A DNA stretch of 18,865 bases from NCBI GenBank assembly GCA_963605415.1, contig CAVCUL010000025.1, forward strand, positions 1-18,865, given 5' to 3'. The notes beneath the pieces were generated by a model, which searched no databases, was not told where the DNA came from, and saw only the letters and a list, made by a program, of their open reading frames with translations. Made by a program: the position numbers and the translations under genes. Origin of the DNA: CAG-217 sp963605415. GTDB lineage: Bacteria; Bacillota; Clostridia; Oscillospirales; Acutalibacteraceae. Positions 1 to 7,427 of this stretch are shown here, piece by piece (positions within the stretch are counted from its first letter, which is position 1; each line of letters opens with the position of its first letter).

Positions 1-71
1 GCCATTTCAAAATTATGCCGCAGGCAAATTTTGAAGGCAATATAATTTGTTAGTGTGATTTTTTCACACTA
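1..71. repeat. Two adjacent intergenic hairpins at the window edge
   Basis: Two hairpin-forming inverted repeats lie downstream of tagD. The first spans 1-38: the arm TTCAAAATTATGCC (6-19) pairs with GGCAAATTTTGAA (23-35) with one base bulged, and an outer GCC/GGC pair encloses it. The second is TAGTGTGA (51-58) and TCACACTA (64-71), a perfect 8-bp stem around five T. Neither is followed by a convincing T-run on either strand, so a terminator role is not supported. They may be a dispersed intergenic repeat or belong to a neighbour outside the window. Confidence 0.4.
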
Positions 72-100
72 TCTCCTGTATTTTGCTACTTATAAAGCCA

Positions 101-127
101 CAAAACCCCGCCGAAAATCGGCAGGGT
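101..127 (-). terminator. Rho-independent terminator of the tagD operon
   Basis: Read leftward, the arm at 127-118 pairs with 114-105 around a 3-base loop, giving a 10-bp stem in which the only non-Watson-Crick pair is a G-U. On the plus strand the same pair would be a C-A mismatch, so the structure favours leftward transcription. Four more T follow the stem in that direction (104-101 read as T). It starts 16 bp after the tagD stop codon. Confidence 0.75.
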
Positions 128-142
128 ACTGGACAACTCTGT

Positions 143-604
143 TTATTTTTGATCCCGACCGGGGGCGCCGTCCGGCTCATCCGGCAGCTGATCTACGCCG
201 CCCACCGCCTCTTGCAAGCCCAGGTCCTCTTTGATTTGAGAAGTGGAAATGCCCGGCGTGCGGTCCAGGAATACCAGCTGGCAGTAATCTTTCAAATAAT
301 CGAACTTGTCGCTGCCTTTCCAGTCGCCGCCCATCACCACCGTGTCAATGTGATACTCCTGCACATCGTGGATCTTCTGCTCCCAGCTGTTCTCCGGGAT
401 CACCAGATCCACATAGCGGATCGCCTCCAGCATCTTTTTGCGGGTCTCATAGGTGTGGTAAGCCTTTTTGCCCTTCTCGGCGTTAAATTCATCGGTAGAC
501 AGGGCCACCACCAGGTAGTCGCCCATGGCCTTAGCCCGCTGCAACAACCGAATGTGGCCGTAATGGAGCAGATCGAATGTACCGTATGTTAAAATGCGTT
601 TCAT
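143..604 (-). CDS. tagD: Glycerol-3-phosphate cytidylyltransferase (TagD/TarD)
   Basis: This cytoplasmic enzyme makes CDP-glycerol from CTP and sn-glycerol 3-phosphate, the activated donor for glycerol-phosphate wall polymers. The 153-residue protein starts MKRILTYGTFDLLHYGH, with the nucleotidyltransferase HxGH motif at residues 14-17 (HYGH) and the second signature RTPGIST at 115-121. Both are hallmarks of the CTP:glycerol-3-phosphate branch of the cytidylyltransferase superfamily. The core matches the usual family length of about 130 residues; about 20 extra C-terminal residues, rich in Gly, Asp and Pro, are not part of the known fold. The ATG is preceded by AGGA at suitable spacing. It lies 41 bp behind a CDP-glycerol glycerophosphotransferase on the same strand, so donor synthesis and use are probably co-transcribed. 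The recognition is firm; which polymer is made is inference. Confidence 0.93.
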   Translation of the reverse strand: MKRILTYGTFDLLHYGHIRLLQRAKAMGDYLVVALSTDEFNAEKGKKAYHTYETRKKMLEAIRYVDLVIPENSWEQKIHDVQEYHIDTVVMGGDWKGSDKFDYLKDYCQLVFLDRTPGISTSQIKEDLGLQEAVGGVDQLPDEPDGAPGRDQK

Positions 605-645
605 TTTCTTTTCCTGCCTTTCTGAAAAGCGGTTCGGTATACTTA

Positions 646-1989
646 TTAAACCACACCGGCGCCCTCTCTGTCAAGCACCACACGCTCCACCACGCGCTGT
701 GCGGCGTGGCCGTCGTCCAGATAATTAAAGCGGGCGTTAAAGGCGGCGTACTTCTCCGCATACCGGGACTTGTCCGCCTCTACGGTGCACAGCGCCCGGT
801 GCAGATCCGCCTGATTTTCCACAATGGGGCCGGGCAGGCAGTCCAGGTCAATATAAAACCCGCGAATTTCTCCTGCATAACTGGCCAGATCATACATATA
901 AAATAGCATAGGCCGGTGCAGATTGGCATAGTCAAAAAACACGGAGCTGTAGTCGGTAATGAGCACATCCGCCACCACATACAGCCGGTTTATATCCGTC
1001 ACGCCGCAGGCGTCGTACACAAAGCCCTTGTACTTCTCAAAATCAAAGGAATTGGCCACCAAATAGTGGGCACGAAACAGGATCACATAATCCTCGCCGA
1101 ATTCCCGGCGCAGGGCGTCAAAATCCATGTGGGTGCGGTACACATAGCCCAGCTTGGCGTCGTGCTGATTGTCCCGCCAGGTGGGGGCGTAAAGAATAAC
1201 TTTCTTGTCCGCCGGCAGTCCCAGCTCCCCCTTGATCCGTGCCTCGTCCGCCGGGGTGTGGTTGATGAGAAAGTCGTTGCGGGGATAGCCTGCCTCCAGC
1301 ACCGTGTCCGCCTTGCCCACTGCCTGCAAATTCCAGGCGGAAATAAACTTCTCCGCCGCAAAGGCCGAGGGCGCCAGAATATATTTGAACTTTTCGGCGT
1401 CTACTTTATATTTTTGGCGAATTTCCTCTTTGGAATTCATGGCATTGTCGGAAATGGCAATGTCATACCCCAGGCGCTTCAGCGGGGTGCCGTGCCACAG
1501 CTGCACATACACCTGGTCCTCCCGGGGGAAGATATGGTCCGCAATGCGGTAATTGAAAAACCAGTATTTTGCCCGGGCGCAGACCTCCTCATAAGCCGGT
1601 GTGTTCACGGTAACAATATAGGTATTGGGGTGGTCCAGCACATAAGTGAACTTCTTTGGCTCCCGAAAGGCCCACACAAAGGTGTAGTCCGCAAAGCGGG
1701 GATCGCCGCACATATATTCATAAATGGCCTTGGGGCTGTCGCTGTATCCCCGGCCGTCAAAGGTAGAGAATAGCACCACCTTGGGGTCCGTGGCGATATG
1801 GGCTGTGCGCTTTTGATATGTGCTCATGCGCTCGTCCAGCAACAAACGGCGGCTGGCCTTGCGAAAGACCGTGCTGCGCTTGGCCACATCAATGGCCACC
1901 TTTTTGATCTTCTTAAACAGATCCCGGCGCAGGTCCCGCCTGTGGGGCGCGTACAGCAGTTCTAAATTGTCTGTATTATACCAATCCAT
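646..1989 (-). CDS. CDP-glycerol glycerophosphotransferase family protein (TagB/TagF-like)
   Basis: The family moves glycerol phosphate (or, in some members, ribitol phosphate) from the CDP-alditol onto a growing teichoic-acid chain at the inner face of the membrane. In this 447-residue protein the GT-B catalytic half shows VQLWHGTPLKRLG (His166), LYAPTWRDN near 267-274, FRAHY (His308) and LITDYSSVFFDYA at 343-355. These are the conserved His and the nucleotide-binding DYSS segment of the TagB/TagF family. The N-terminus (15-60) is Arg/Lys-rich and may associate with the membrane. The ATG follows GAGGAAG at ideal spacing. The gene has its own consensus promoter and precedes tagD by 41 bp. Its HGTPLKR motif is closer to classic TagB/TagF than the HACGAFK of the two divergent paralogues, so it probably does a different step. 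Primase or polymerase cannot be decided from sequence alone. Confidence 0.88.
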   Translation of the reverse strand: MDWYNTDNLELLYAPHRRDLRRDLFKKIKKVAIDVAKRSTVFRKASRRLLLDERMSTYQKRTAHIATDPKVVLFSTFDGRGYSDSPKAIYEYMCGDPRFADYTFVWAFREPKKFTYVLDHPNTYIVTVNTPAYEEVCARAKYWFFNYRIADHIFPREDQVYVQLWHGTPLKRLGYDIAISDNAMNSKEEIRQKYKVDAEKFKYILAPSAFAAEKFISAWNLQAVGKADTVLEAGYPRNDFLINHTPADEARIKGELGLPADKKVILYAPTWRDNQHDAKLGYVYRTHMDFDALRREFGEDYVILFRAHYLVANSFDFEKYKGFVYDACGVTDINRLYVVADVLITDYSSVFFDYANLHRPMLFYMYDLASYAGEIRGFYIDLDCLPGPIVENQADLHRALCTVEADKSRYAEKYAAFNARFNYLDDGHAAQRVVERVVLDREGAGVV

Positions 1990-2025
1990 GGCTTCCTCTT
2001 CACTTTCACAGGGTTTCTATACAAT

Positions 2026-2053
2026 ATTATAGATAGATAGCGGATAATGTCAA
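2026..2053 (-). promoter_or_regulatory. Sigma-A promoter for the leftward teichoic operon
   Basis: Read leftward there is a perfect -35 TTGACA (2053-2048), a 16-bp spacer and a perfect -10 TATAAT (2031-2026). The predicted leader to the ATG at 1989 is about 30 nt. It faces away from the rightward promoter at 2093-2121. Confidence 0.82.
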
Positions 2054-2092
2054 TATTCTTTCTGAAAAAGGCAAATCCTGCTATGACGAATA

Positions 2093-2121
2093 TAGACAAA
2101 TCATGCAATTTATGCTACTAT
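2093..2121 (+). promoter_or_regulatory. Promoter for the rightward teichoic operon
   Basis: The box TAGACA (2093-2098, 5 of 6 to consensus) is followed by 17 bp and TACTAT (2116-2121), preceded by TG one base upstream, making an extended -10. The leader to the ATG at 2167 is about 40 nt. The start codon has GGCGGAG upstream. Confidence 0.6.
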
Positions 2122-2166
2122 AAAAAACAAAGATTTTTTGTAACTTCCACATAGGCGGAGAAATGT

Positions 2167-3681
2167 ATGACCAACCCCACTGTTACAATTGAACACTGCC
2201 GACAGACCGGTGATCGACTGGAGCTGCAAGTGACCCTCACCTGCCCGGCACCCCCGGTGTACCCCAAGCTCAGTGTAGTGTTTACCTGTGGTGCACGCAC
2301 CCGGATCATTCCCATGGCGCTTACCCACAGCGACGGCACCGCCCTGCGCGCCCAAAAGGCGGTGGAACTGGCCTATGTGTTTTACGAGCCGCCGGTGGGG
2401 CAGCCTATGGGCATTACCTTTCTTTATACCGACGGCGTCCACGGCTACCAGCCGGTGGAGCCGGATCGGCCACAGCAAGTGACCTGCCCGCCCCGCCGAG
2501 CACTGCGCCACTTTATCCACAGCAGCCGGAAAGAAAAATTAAAGCAGCTGGCCGGGGCCTGCTTTTCCCTGCTGGCTCTGCCCTATCGGCACCGCAAGGT
2601 GCAGCCCGGGCGGGTGACTTTCCTTTCCAACCGCTCCGATCGGCTGTCCGGCAATATTAAATCGGTCTTTTTAGAGATGACCAAGGTGCCGGGGGTGGAG
2701 ATCACCGTGCTGTGCCGCAAGGGCAACCTGCTCCACAGCCTGCCGGTGCTGCACCAGTTTCTGCGCCTGTATGCCACCTCCCAGGTGGTATTTGTGGACG
2801 ACTACTATCACCTGCTGTCTTATGTTAAGAAAAAACCGGAGGTGCAGCTGGTACAGCTGTGGCACGCCTGCGGCGCCTTTAAGACCTTTGGCTATTCCCG
2901 CCAGGGGGAACAGGCGCTGCCCCAAGGCTCGCCCAACCACCGGCAGTATGACTACGCCATCGTCAGCTCCCGCCAGGTTTGTCCCTGCTATGCAGAGGGC
3001 TTTGGCATTGATCTGCAAAAGGTGCTGCCCCTTGGCTCCCCCCGGTGCGACCGCTTTGCCGACCGGCGATACAAGGCGGCCTTTACCAAGCGCTTTTATG
3101 CGGAGAACCCGCAGCTGGCAGGCAAAAAGATCCTGCTCTTTGCCCCCACATTCCGTGGCGGCGGCCAGGGCAACTGCTACTACCCGCTGGAAAAGTTTCG
3201 CCCGGACGACCTGCTGAACGCCCTGCCGGAGGACACGGTGCTGGCCGTCAAAATGCACCCCTACCTGACCGAGCGCCCCGCCTGCCAAAAGGCGGAGAAC
3301 GCCCACCGGCTGGTGGATCTGTCCGATGGGTACGATGTGAACGACCTGCTGTTTGTCAGCAGCGTGCTGATCACCGACTACTCCAGCGTGGTGTACGAGG
3401 CGTCTATTTTGAATCTGCCTATGCTGTTCTATGCCTTTGACTTGGAAAGCTACTGCAAGGAGCGTGACTTTTACTGCGACTACGCCTCCTTTGTGCCCGG
3501 GCGCATTGTGCGCACCATGGAGGAGCTGGCCCACGCCCTGCAAACCGGGGACTGCCAGCAAGAGAAGGTGGCGCCTTTCTACGCCCGTAATTTTGACGAT
3601 ACCGCCGGCAAGGCGACCAAGAATGTGGTGGACTTTGCCAAAGAGCTGCTCAGCATTCCGGCGGATCGCTTACCCCTGTAA
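2167..3681 (+). CDS. CDP-glycerol glycerophosphotransferase family protein, shorter tandem paralogue
   Basis: This 504-residue protein probably extends a polyol-phosphate chain using a CDP-alditol donor. Residues 1-105 look like a small beta-rich N-terminal module. The GT-B catalytic part starts around 145 and shows QLWHACGAFKTFG (His233), LLFAPTFRGGGQG (324-335), VKMHPYLTERP (His364) and LITDYSSVVYEAS (401-413). The two His and the DYSS segment are the expected catalytic and CDP-binding features of the TagF-like family. It has no clear transmembrane helix. The start ATG follows GGCGGAG. It is 22 bp upstream of a longer paralogue that shares motif after motif (HACGAFKTFG, LFAPTFRG, ITDYSSVV, FVPG), so the pair is an old tandem duplication. 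Acceptor and product are not visible. Confidence 0.87.
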   Translation: MTNPTVTIEHCRQTGDRLELQVTLTCPAPPVYPKLSVVFTCGARTRIIPMALTHSDGTALRAQKAVELAYVFYEPPVGQPMGITFLYTDGVHGYQPVEPDRPQQVTCPPRRALRHFIHSSRKEKLKQLAGACFSLLALPYRHRKVQPGRVTFLSNRSDRLSGNIKSVFLEMTKVPGVEITVLCRKGNLLHSLPVLHQFLRLYATSQVVFVDDYYHLLSYVKKKPEVQLVQLWHACGAFKTFGYSRQGEQALPQGSPNHRQYDYAIVSSRQVCPCYAEGFGIDLQKVLPLGSPRCDRFADRRYKAAFTKRFYAENPQLAGKKILLFAPTFRGGGQGNCYYPLEKFRPDDLLNALPEDTVLAVKMHPYLTERPACQKAENAHRLVDLSDGYDVNDLLFVSSVLITDYSSVVYEASILNLPMLFYAFDLESYCKERDFYCDYASFVPGRIVRTMEELAHALQTGDCQQEKVAPFYARNFDDTAGKATKNVVDFAKELLSIPADRLPL

Positions 3682-3703
3682 TTCCCAGTAACGGAGACTG
3701 TTC

Positions 3704-5620
3704 ATGTTTGACTGCAAAATGATTATCAACCGCCTGCATATTGAGGACGATCGTATGGAGATCGGGGTGGCCATCAACTGCCCCTTTGATGTGGATGTGT
3801 CCTCCCCCAAGGCGCGGATCCTGTTTGAATGTGACGGACAGACCCGCCGCCTGCCCCTGCGGGTGGTCAACTACTTTCGCCAAAAGCAGGAGGAGAGCTG
3901 CATTGTGGTATGCAACTACACCTACCTGCTGAGCCAGATCTTTTACCACTTCCAGCCGGAAAGCCCGGTGACCGTCACCATTGACTTTGAATACGGCCGC
4001 CACACGGTGCAGGCGCTGCCCTTTACCGTGTCCACCAATGTGCTCCACGAGAACCCGGGCATAGAGCTGCCGGAGGAGTACATTGAGTACGAGTGCTTTG
4101 ACGGTGCAGCAGTGTTTGACGCCCCGGACAATGAGTATGTGGCCCCGGCGCAAACCGGCAACCGCACCTATTCCTTTGGCTTTGACTGCGAAAACAGCGC
4201 CCTGCTGCTGTTCTCCCAAAAGAAGAAAAGCGGCGACCGCCCCTTTGTGCAGCGCAGCCGTGTGCTGGTGCCCCTGCTCCGGTTCATGGACTTTGCCCTG
4301 CGGTGCCTGTTCGCCCTGCTTTTGCTGCCCCTGTTCCTGTTTGACGGCATTTTGGCCGGGCTGGATATTGTGCCCCGGCGCAAGACCGCACCCATTGAGG
4401 GCGTGGGCAAAAACATTTTTGTGCAATTTAAGATTAATGTGTCTTCTTTTATTAAAACCAGTTTTAAGCGGGCCAATTTTGTAGAGAACATTCGCCGCCC
4501 GGTGTATGCGATCTACAACGCCTACTACAAATTGCTGTGCAAAAAGGAAGTGGTGCCCAACCGGGTCACCTTTATGTCCGGCCGGCGGGACACCCTGGGC
4601 GGCAACCCGGAGTTCGTTTATAATCAGCTCAAGGACGACCCGAATATCGACTTTCAATTTTTGCTGTTCTCCGACCCCAACGGCCACTACAAGGCCAAAA
4701 ATATGTTCCGCTTTGTCAAGCTGTACGCCTCCTCCAAGGTGGTGATCGTGGACGATTACTTCCGCCTGCTGAATATGGTGGACAAGCGCCCGGAGGTGAA
4801 GCTGATGCAGCTGTGGCACGCCTGCGGCGCCTTTAAGACCTTTGGCTTTACCCGCTTGGGCAAGGTGGGCGGCCCCAAGCAGACGGACCCCAACCACCGA
4901 ATGTACGATGTGGCCATCGTCTCCTCTGCGGAGATCGCCAAGCATTACGCCGAGGGCTTTGGCCTGTCTGACGACAAGGTGCTGGCCACCGGCATTCCCA
5001 GAACGGATATTATTATGGACCCCCGGTACGCCCAAACGGTGCGGGACGGGTTCTATGCCAAATACCCGCAGCTGCGGGGCAAGCGGATCATCCTTTTTGC
5101 CCCCACATTCCGGGGCAACGGCCAAATGAGCGCCTACTACCCGGCAGACGCCTTCCATGTGGACGAGTTTATGGACGCCCTGCCGACAGATACGGCGCTG
5201 CTGATCAAGTACCACCCCTTCTGCCCGGAGCGCCCGGTGATCCCGGAGGCCTACAAGGACCGTGTGCTGGATCTGTCCGACGAGGACGAGCTCAACGACC
5301 TGCTGTTCGTTACCGATCTGCTGATCACCGACTACTCCAGCGTGGTGTTTGAGGCGTCGCTGCTGGATATTCCCATGCTGTTTTATGCCTTTGATCTGTT
5401 TGACTACATCAGCAAGCGGGATTTCTATTATGATTTTGAGAGCTTTGTGCCCGGCAAGATCGTCTTTTCCCAGCGGGAATTGACAGAGGCCATCATCACC
5501 GGCGACTTGGAGAGCGAGAAAGTACCGCCCTTTAAGACCAAATTCTTTGACCACCTGGACGGCCGCTCCAGCCGCCGCGTGGCAGACCTGATCCTGCGCT
5601 TCATCGGTGAGAAAGAATAA
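3704..5620 (+). CDS. CDP-glycerol glycerophosphotransferase family protein, longer tandem paralogue
   Basis: The 638-residue protein has the same C-terminal transferase as its upstream neighbour: MQLWHACGAFKTFG (His372), ILFAPTFRGNGQM (463-475), IKYHPFCPERP (His504) and LITDYSSVVFEAS (540-552). Its N-terminal half is longer. A beta-rich module (1-110) resembles that of the neighbour, and residues 196-221 form a very hydrophobic stretch (CLFALLLLPLFLFDGILAG) that could anchor it to the membrane, followed by a basic linker to about 280. The start ATG has CGGAG upstream and is 22 bp after the previous stop, so the two are one operon. A strong terminator follows at 5637-5664. A polymerase role is plausible, given TagF-like size and membrane association, but that is inference. 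Confidence 0.88.
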   Translation: MFDCKMIINRLHIEDDRMEIGVAINCPFDVDVSSPKARILFECDGQTRRLPLRVVNYFRQKQEESCIVVCNYTYLLSQIFYHFQPESPVTVTIDFEYGRHTVQALPFTVSTNVLHENPGIELPEEYIEYECFDGAAVFDAPDNEYVAPAQTGNRTYSFGFDCENSALLLFSQKKKSGDRPFVQRSRVLVPLLRFMDFALRCLFALLLLPLFLFDGILAGLDIVPRRKTAPIEGVGKNIFVQFKINVSSFIKTSFKRANFVENIRRPVYAIYNAYYKLLCKKEVVPNRVTFMSGRRDTLGGNPEFVYNQLKDDPNIDFQFLLFSDPNGHYKAKNMFRFVKLYASSKVVIVDDYFRLLNMVDKRPEVKLMQLWHACGAFKTFGFTRLGKVGGPKQTDPNHRMYDVAIVSSAEIAKHYAEGFGLSDDKVLATGIPRTDIIMDPRYAQTVRDGFYAKYPQLRGKRIILFAPTFRGNGQMSAYYPADAFHVDEFMDALPTDTALLIKYHPFCPERPVIPEAYKDRVLDLSDEDELNDLLFVTDLLITDYSSVVFEASLLDIPMLFYAFDLFDYISKRDFYYDFESFVPGKIVFSQRELTEAIITGDLESEKVPPFKTKFFDHLDGRSSRRVADLILRFIGEKE

Positions 5621-5636
5621 AAAGCAAGGATTTTAC

Positions 5637-5664
5637 CCCCGGCTGTACGGCCGGGGATTTTTTT
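5637..5664 (+). terminator. Rho-independent terminator of the rightward teichoic operon
   Basis: CCCCGGC (5637-5643) pairs with GCCGGGG (5650-5656) across a 6-base loop; one A and seven T (5658-5664) follow. It starts 16 bp after the upstream stop codon. Confidence 0.88.
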
Positions 5665-5699
5665 GCCGTAAATTGGAAAAACAGGCGTACAAAATTTTC

Positions 5700-5728
5700 G
5701 TATCGCCGGGCAAAACAGGTGCAAAATA
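5700..5728 (+). promoter_or_regulatory. Possible forespore-type (sigma F/G) promoter of spoVT
   Basis: GTATC (5700-5704) and GTGCAAAATA (5719-5728) are separated by 14 bp. They resemble the GYATA and GGnnAnAATA elements bound by sigma F and sigma G, each with one deviation. B. subtilis spoVT is sigma-G dependent, which makes the match meaningful, but the motif is loose. No good sigma-A pair is seen in this gap. Confidence 0.3.
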
Positions 5729-5763
5729 ATAGGGATATATTAACATCTAAGGAGATATGCTCT

Positions 5764-6300
5764 ATGAAAGCTACCGGTATTGTACGCCGCATTGACGACC
5801 TGGGGCGCATTGTGATCCCCAAGGAGATCCGCCGCTCGTTTCGCATTAAGGAGGGCGACCCGCTGGAAATCTACACCAACGCTGACGGCGAGGTGATCTT
5901 TAAGAAATACTCACCCATCGGCGAGCTGTCCCAATTCGCCGGACAATACGCCGAGGTGCTCCACAAGAACGGCTGCTCCCCGGTGGTGATCACAGACAAC
6001 GACCATGTGGTAGCCGCTGCCGGGGTCAGCAAACGAGAGGTGATGGAGCGGCGGGTGACCAAAGCACTGGAGGATGTAATGGACGCCCGCACTCCGCGGA
6101 TCGCCAAGGCGCCCGGCGAGTGCCTGCAAGCCATTGAGGGCTACAACCGACCGGCAGAGGTGGCCTATCCCATTGTGTACGGCGGCGATGTGTCCGGCAC
6201 GGTACTGCTGCTGCAAGGAGAGGACGGCGCAGTGCCGGACGAGGCGCAAATTCGGCTGATCCAGGTAGGCGCTGCCTTTTTGGGCCGCCAAATGGAATAA
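5764..6300 (+). CDS. spoVT: Stage V sporulation transcription regulator SpoVT
   Basis: SpoVT is a DNA-binding regulator that tunes forespore gene expression late in sporulation. The protein is 178 residues, the same length as B. subtilis SpoVT. Residues 1-47 form an AbrB-type swapped-hairpin DNA-binding domain, with the family hallmark MKATGIVRRIDDLGRIVIPK followed by EIRRSFRIKEGDPLEIY. The rest is the GAF-like sensor domain (about 56-178). I chose the ATG at 5764 because AAGGAG sits 9 bp upstream and the family starts MKATG; an in-frame extension to 5719 would pass through the promoter region. It is a single gene between a terminator and a separate downstream promoter. Its presence argues for an endospore-forming host. 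Confidence 0.95.
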   Translation: MKATGIVRRIDDLGRIVIPKEIRRSFRIKEGDPLEIYTNADGEVIFKKYSPIGELSQFAGQYAEVLHKNGCSPVVITDNDHVVAAAGVSKREVMERRVTKALEDVMDARTPRIAKAPGECLQAIEGYNRPAEVAYPIVYGGDVSGTVLLLQGEDGAVPDEAQIRLIQVGAAFLGRQME

Positions 6301-6306
6301 GCGGTA

Positions 6307-6323
6307 TTGTGCATATTGCACAA
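6307..6323. promoter_or_regulatory. Perfect palindrome between spoVT and the YczE-like gene
   Basis: TTGTGCA (6307-6313) and TGCACAA (6317-6323) form a perfect 7-bp inverted repeat with a TAT centre, 7 bp after the spoVT stop and 58 bp upstream of the next -35 box. No T-run follows on the plus strand (AAAAG), so it is not a standard terminator. The dyad suits a dimeric repressor or activator site, though none is assigned. Confidence 0.4.
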
Positions 6324-6380
6324 AAAGTCATAGCGTTTTTAGTGCATAGTAGCCAATACGCAGAAATGGCAAAAAAAGCC

Positions 6381-6408
6381 TTGCATTTTTGAAAATCGGG
6401 TCTATAAT
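6381..6408 (+). promoter_or_regulatory. Promoter of the YczE-like gene
   Basis: A perfect -10 TATAAT (6403-6408) has a weak -35 TTGCAT (6381-6386) 16 bp upstream. Initiation near 6415 would leave a leader of about 33 nt before the ATG at 6448, and it rules out the in-frame GTG at 6409 as start. Confidence 0.6.
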
Positions 6409-6447
6409 GTGTCACGAAAAGAGAAAAACAGACCCGAGGTACAAGCA

Positions 6448-7281
6448 ATGAAGAAGCTCAGAAACAACGCACGCGGTTATATTTTGGATATGTTTGCGCA
6501 GCACCATATGGTGAAGCGGACCGTGCTGTCTTTCCTGAGCATTGTGGTTATGGGGTTTGGTACGGCTCTTTTCAATGTGTCCGGTTTCGGCGTAGACCCG
6601 TTCACCTCTATGAACATGAGCGTGGCCGCCGTTCTGGGGATCAGTTTTGGTACCTACCAGCTGATCGTCAATGCGCTGATCCTGCTGTATGTGGTGATCG
6701 TTGCGCACCGGGGACTGGTCGGTGTAGGCACCGTGTTTAACATGGTGGGCGTTGGCTACAGCTGTGAGTTATTCAGCAGCCTGCTGATGCCGATGGTCAA
6801 GCAGAACGACACCCTGTCAATTAGAATCCCCCTTCTCCTTGCCGGTATTCTCGTTCTCTGCTTTGCCTGCAGCCTGTTCTTCACGGCCAACATCGGCGTT
6901 GGTCCCTATGACGCCCTGGGCTTTATGCTCAGCCGGTTCGCCAAGCTGCCGTACAAATGGGTGCGTGTGGCGACGGATGTAACCGTGGTGTCCATCGGAC
7001 TGCTGGTCAGCGGCGGCTTTACCGCCATTGCGCGCGGCGACTTTGCCAGTATTCAAAACATTGGCATCGGCACCATGATCACCGCCTTTTGCATGGGCCC
7101 ACTGATCAACTTCTTTAACAAAACCCTTTCCGCAAAGATCTTCAATGTGGATTACGCGCAGATCAGCAAGGATGTGGCATTCTTCATGATCAAAGGCGCC
7201 ATGCGGAAAAATTCTCTGGGTGCTATTCCCGGTAACAACACCCGGTTATACAGTCAGGCTTACAGTCTGACTGATAAGTAA
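6448..7281 (+). CDS. YczE/YyaS/YitT family integral membrane protein
   Basis: The 277-residue protein is predicted to span the membrane several times, with hydrophobic segments at about 26-46, 69-87, 94-115, 126-148, 174-190 and 204-223. The repeated small-residue motifs GFGVDPFTSMNM (46-57) and ANIGVGPYDALGFML (147-161) are typical of the YczE/YitT-like family, an internally duplicated fold with a G-x-G-x-x-P-(F/Y) signature in each half. The family has no agreed substrate; a transport role is only suspected. The ATG at 6448 follows GAGGT (6436-6440). The C-terminal tail beyond about 225 is polar and probably cytoplasmic. It stands alone, with its own promoter and terminators. Confidence 0.75.
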   Translation: MKKLRNNARGYILDMFAQHHMVKRTVLSFLSIVVMGFGTALFNVSGFGVDPFTSMNMSVAAVLGISFGTYQLIVNALILLYVVIVAHRGLVGVGTVFNMVGVGYSCELFSSLLMPMVKQNDTLSIRIPLLLAGILVLCFACSLFFTANIGVGPYDALGFMLSRFAKLPYKWVRVATDVTVVSIGLLVSGGFTAIARGDFASIQNIGIGTMITAFCMGPLINFFNKTLSAKIFNVDYAQISKDVAFFMIKGAMRKNSLGAIPGNNTRLYSQAYSLTDK

Positions 7282-7290
7282 GATGCCAAG

Positions 7291-7327
7291 AAGGTTGCCT
7301 TCTCTCCCCCTTTCCGGGCAGCCTTTT
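7291..7327 (+). terminator. Weak terminator-like hairpin after the YczE-like gene
   Basis: AAGGTTGCC (7291-7299) pairs with GGCAGCCTT (7317-7325) with one G-U pair across a pyrimidine-rich 17-base loop, and four T end the structure. The stronger hairpin at 7372-7417 is probably the main stop. Confidence 0.4.
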
Positions 7328-7371
7328 GACATATACAAATTTATGGCTTTTGCATAAATTTTACCCCCCTT

Positions 7372-7417
7372 AAAAGAATGAACACCGAATGCTATGTTCG
7401 GTGTTCATTCTTTTTTT
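7372..7417 (+). terminator. Strong rho-independent terminator with an 18-bp perfect stem
   Basis: AAAAGAATGAACACCGAA (7372-7389) is perfectly complementary to 7397-7414 with a 7-base loop, and the T-run reaches 7417. The A-run at the left arm would give a U-tract on the opposite strand too, so it can act in both directions. It separates the YczE-like gene from the AT-rich CHAP gene. Confidence 0.88.
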
Positions 7418-7427
7418 GTATATTGCC

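Noticed and set aside
3650..5554. 634-codon minus-strand frame opposite the longer transferase
   Set aside because: It is antisense to a gene with clear transferase motifs; its composition (Val, His, Gln, Gly) is typical of a shadow.
5719..5763. Longer SpoVT start
   Set aside because: The extension has no family match, and AAGGAG sits exactly ahead of the ATG at 5764.
6409..6447. Upstream GTG start for the YczE-like protein
   Set aside because: The GTG overlaps the end of the TATAAT -10 box and lies before the expected transcript start; the ATG at 6448 has a GAGGT site.
7251..7273. CAGTCAG/CTGACTG inverted repeat at the end of the YczE-like gene
   Set aside because: It is inside coding sequence, short, with a 9-base loop and no T-run; likely chance.
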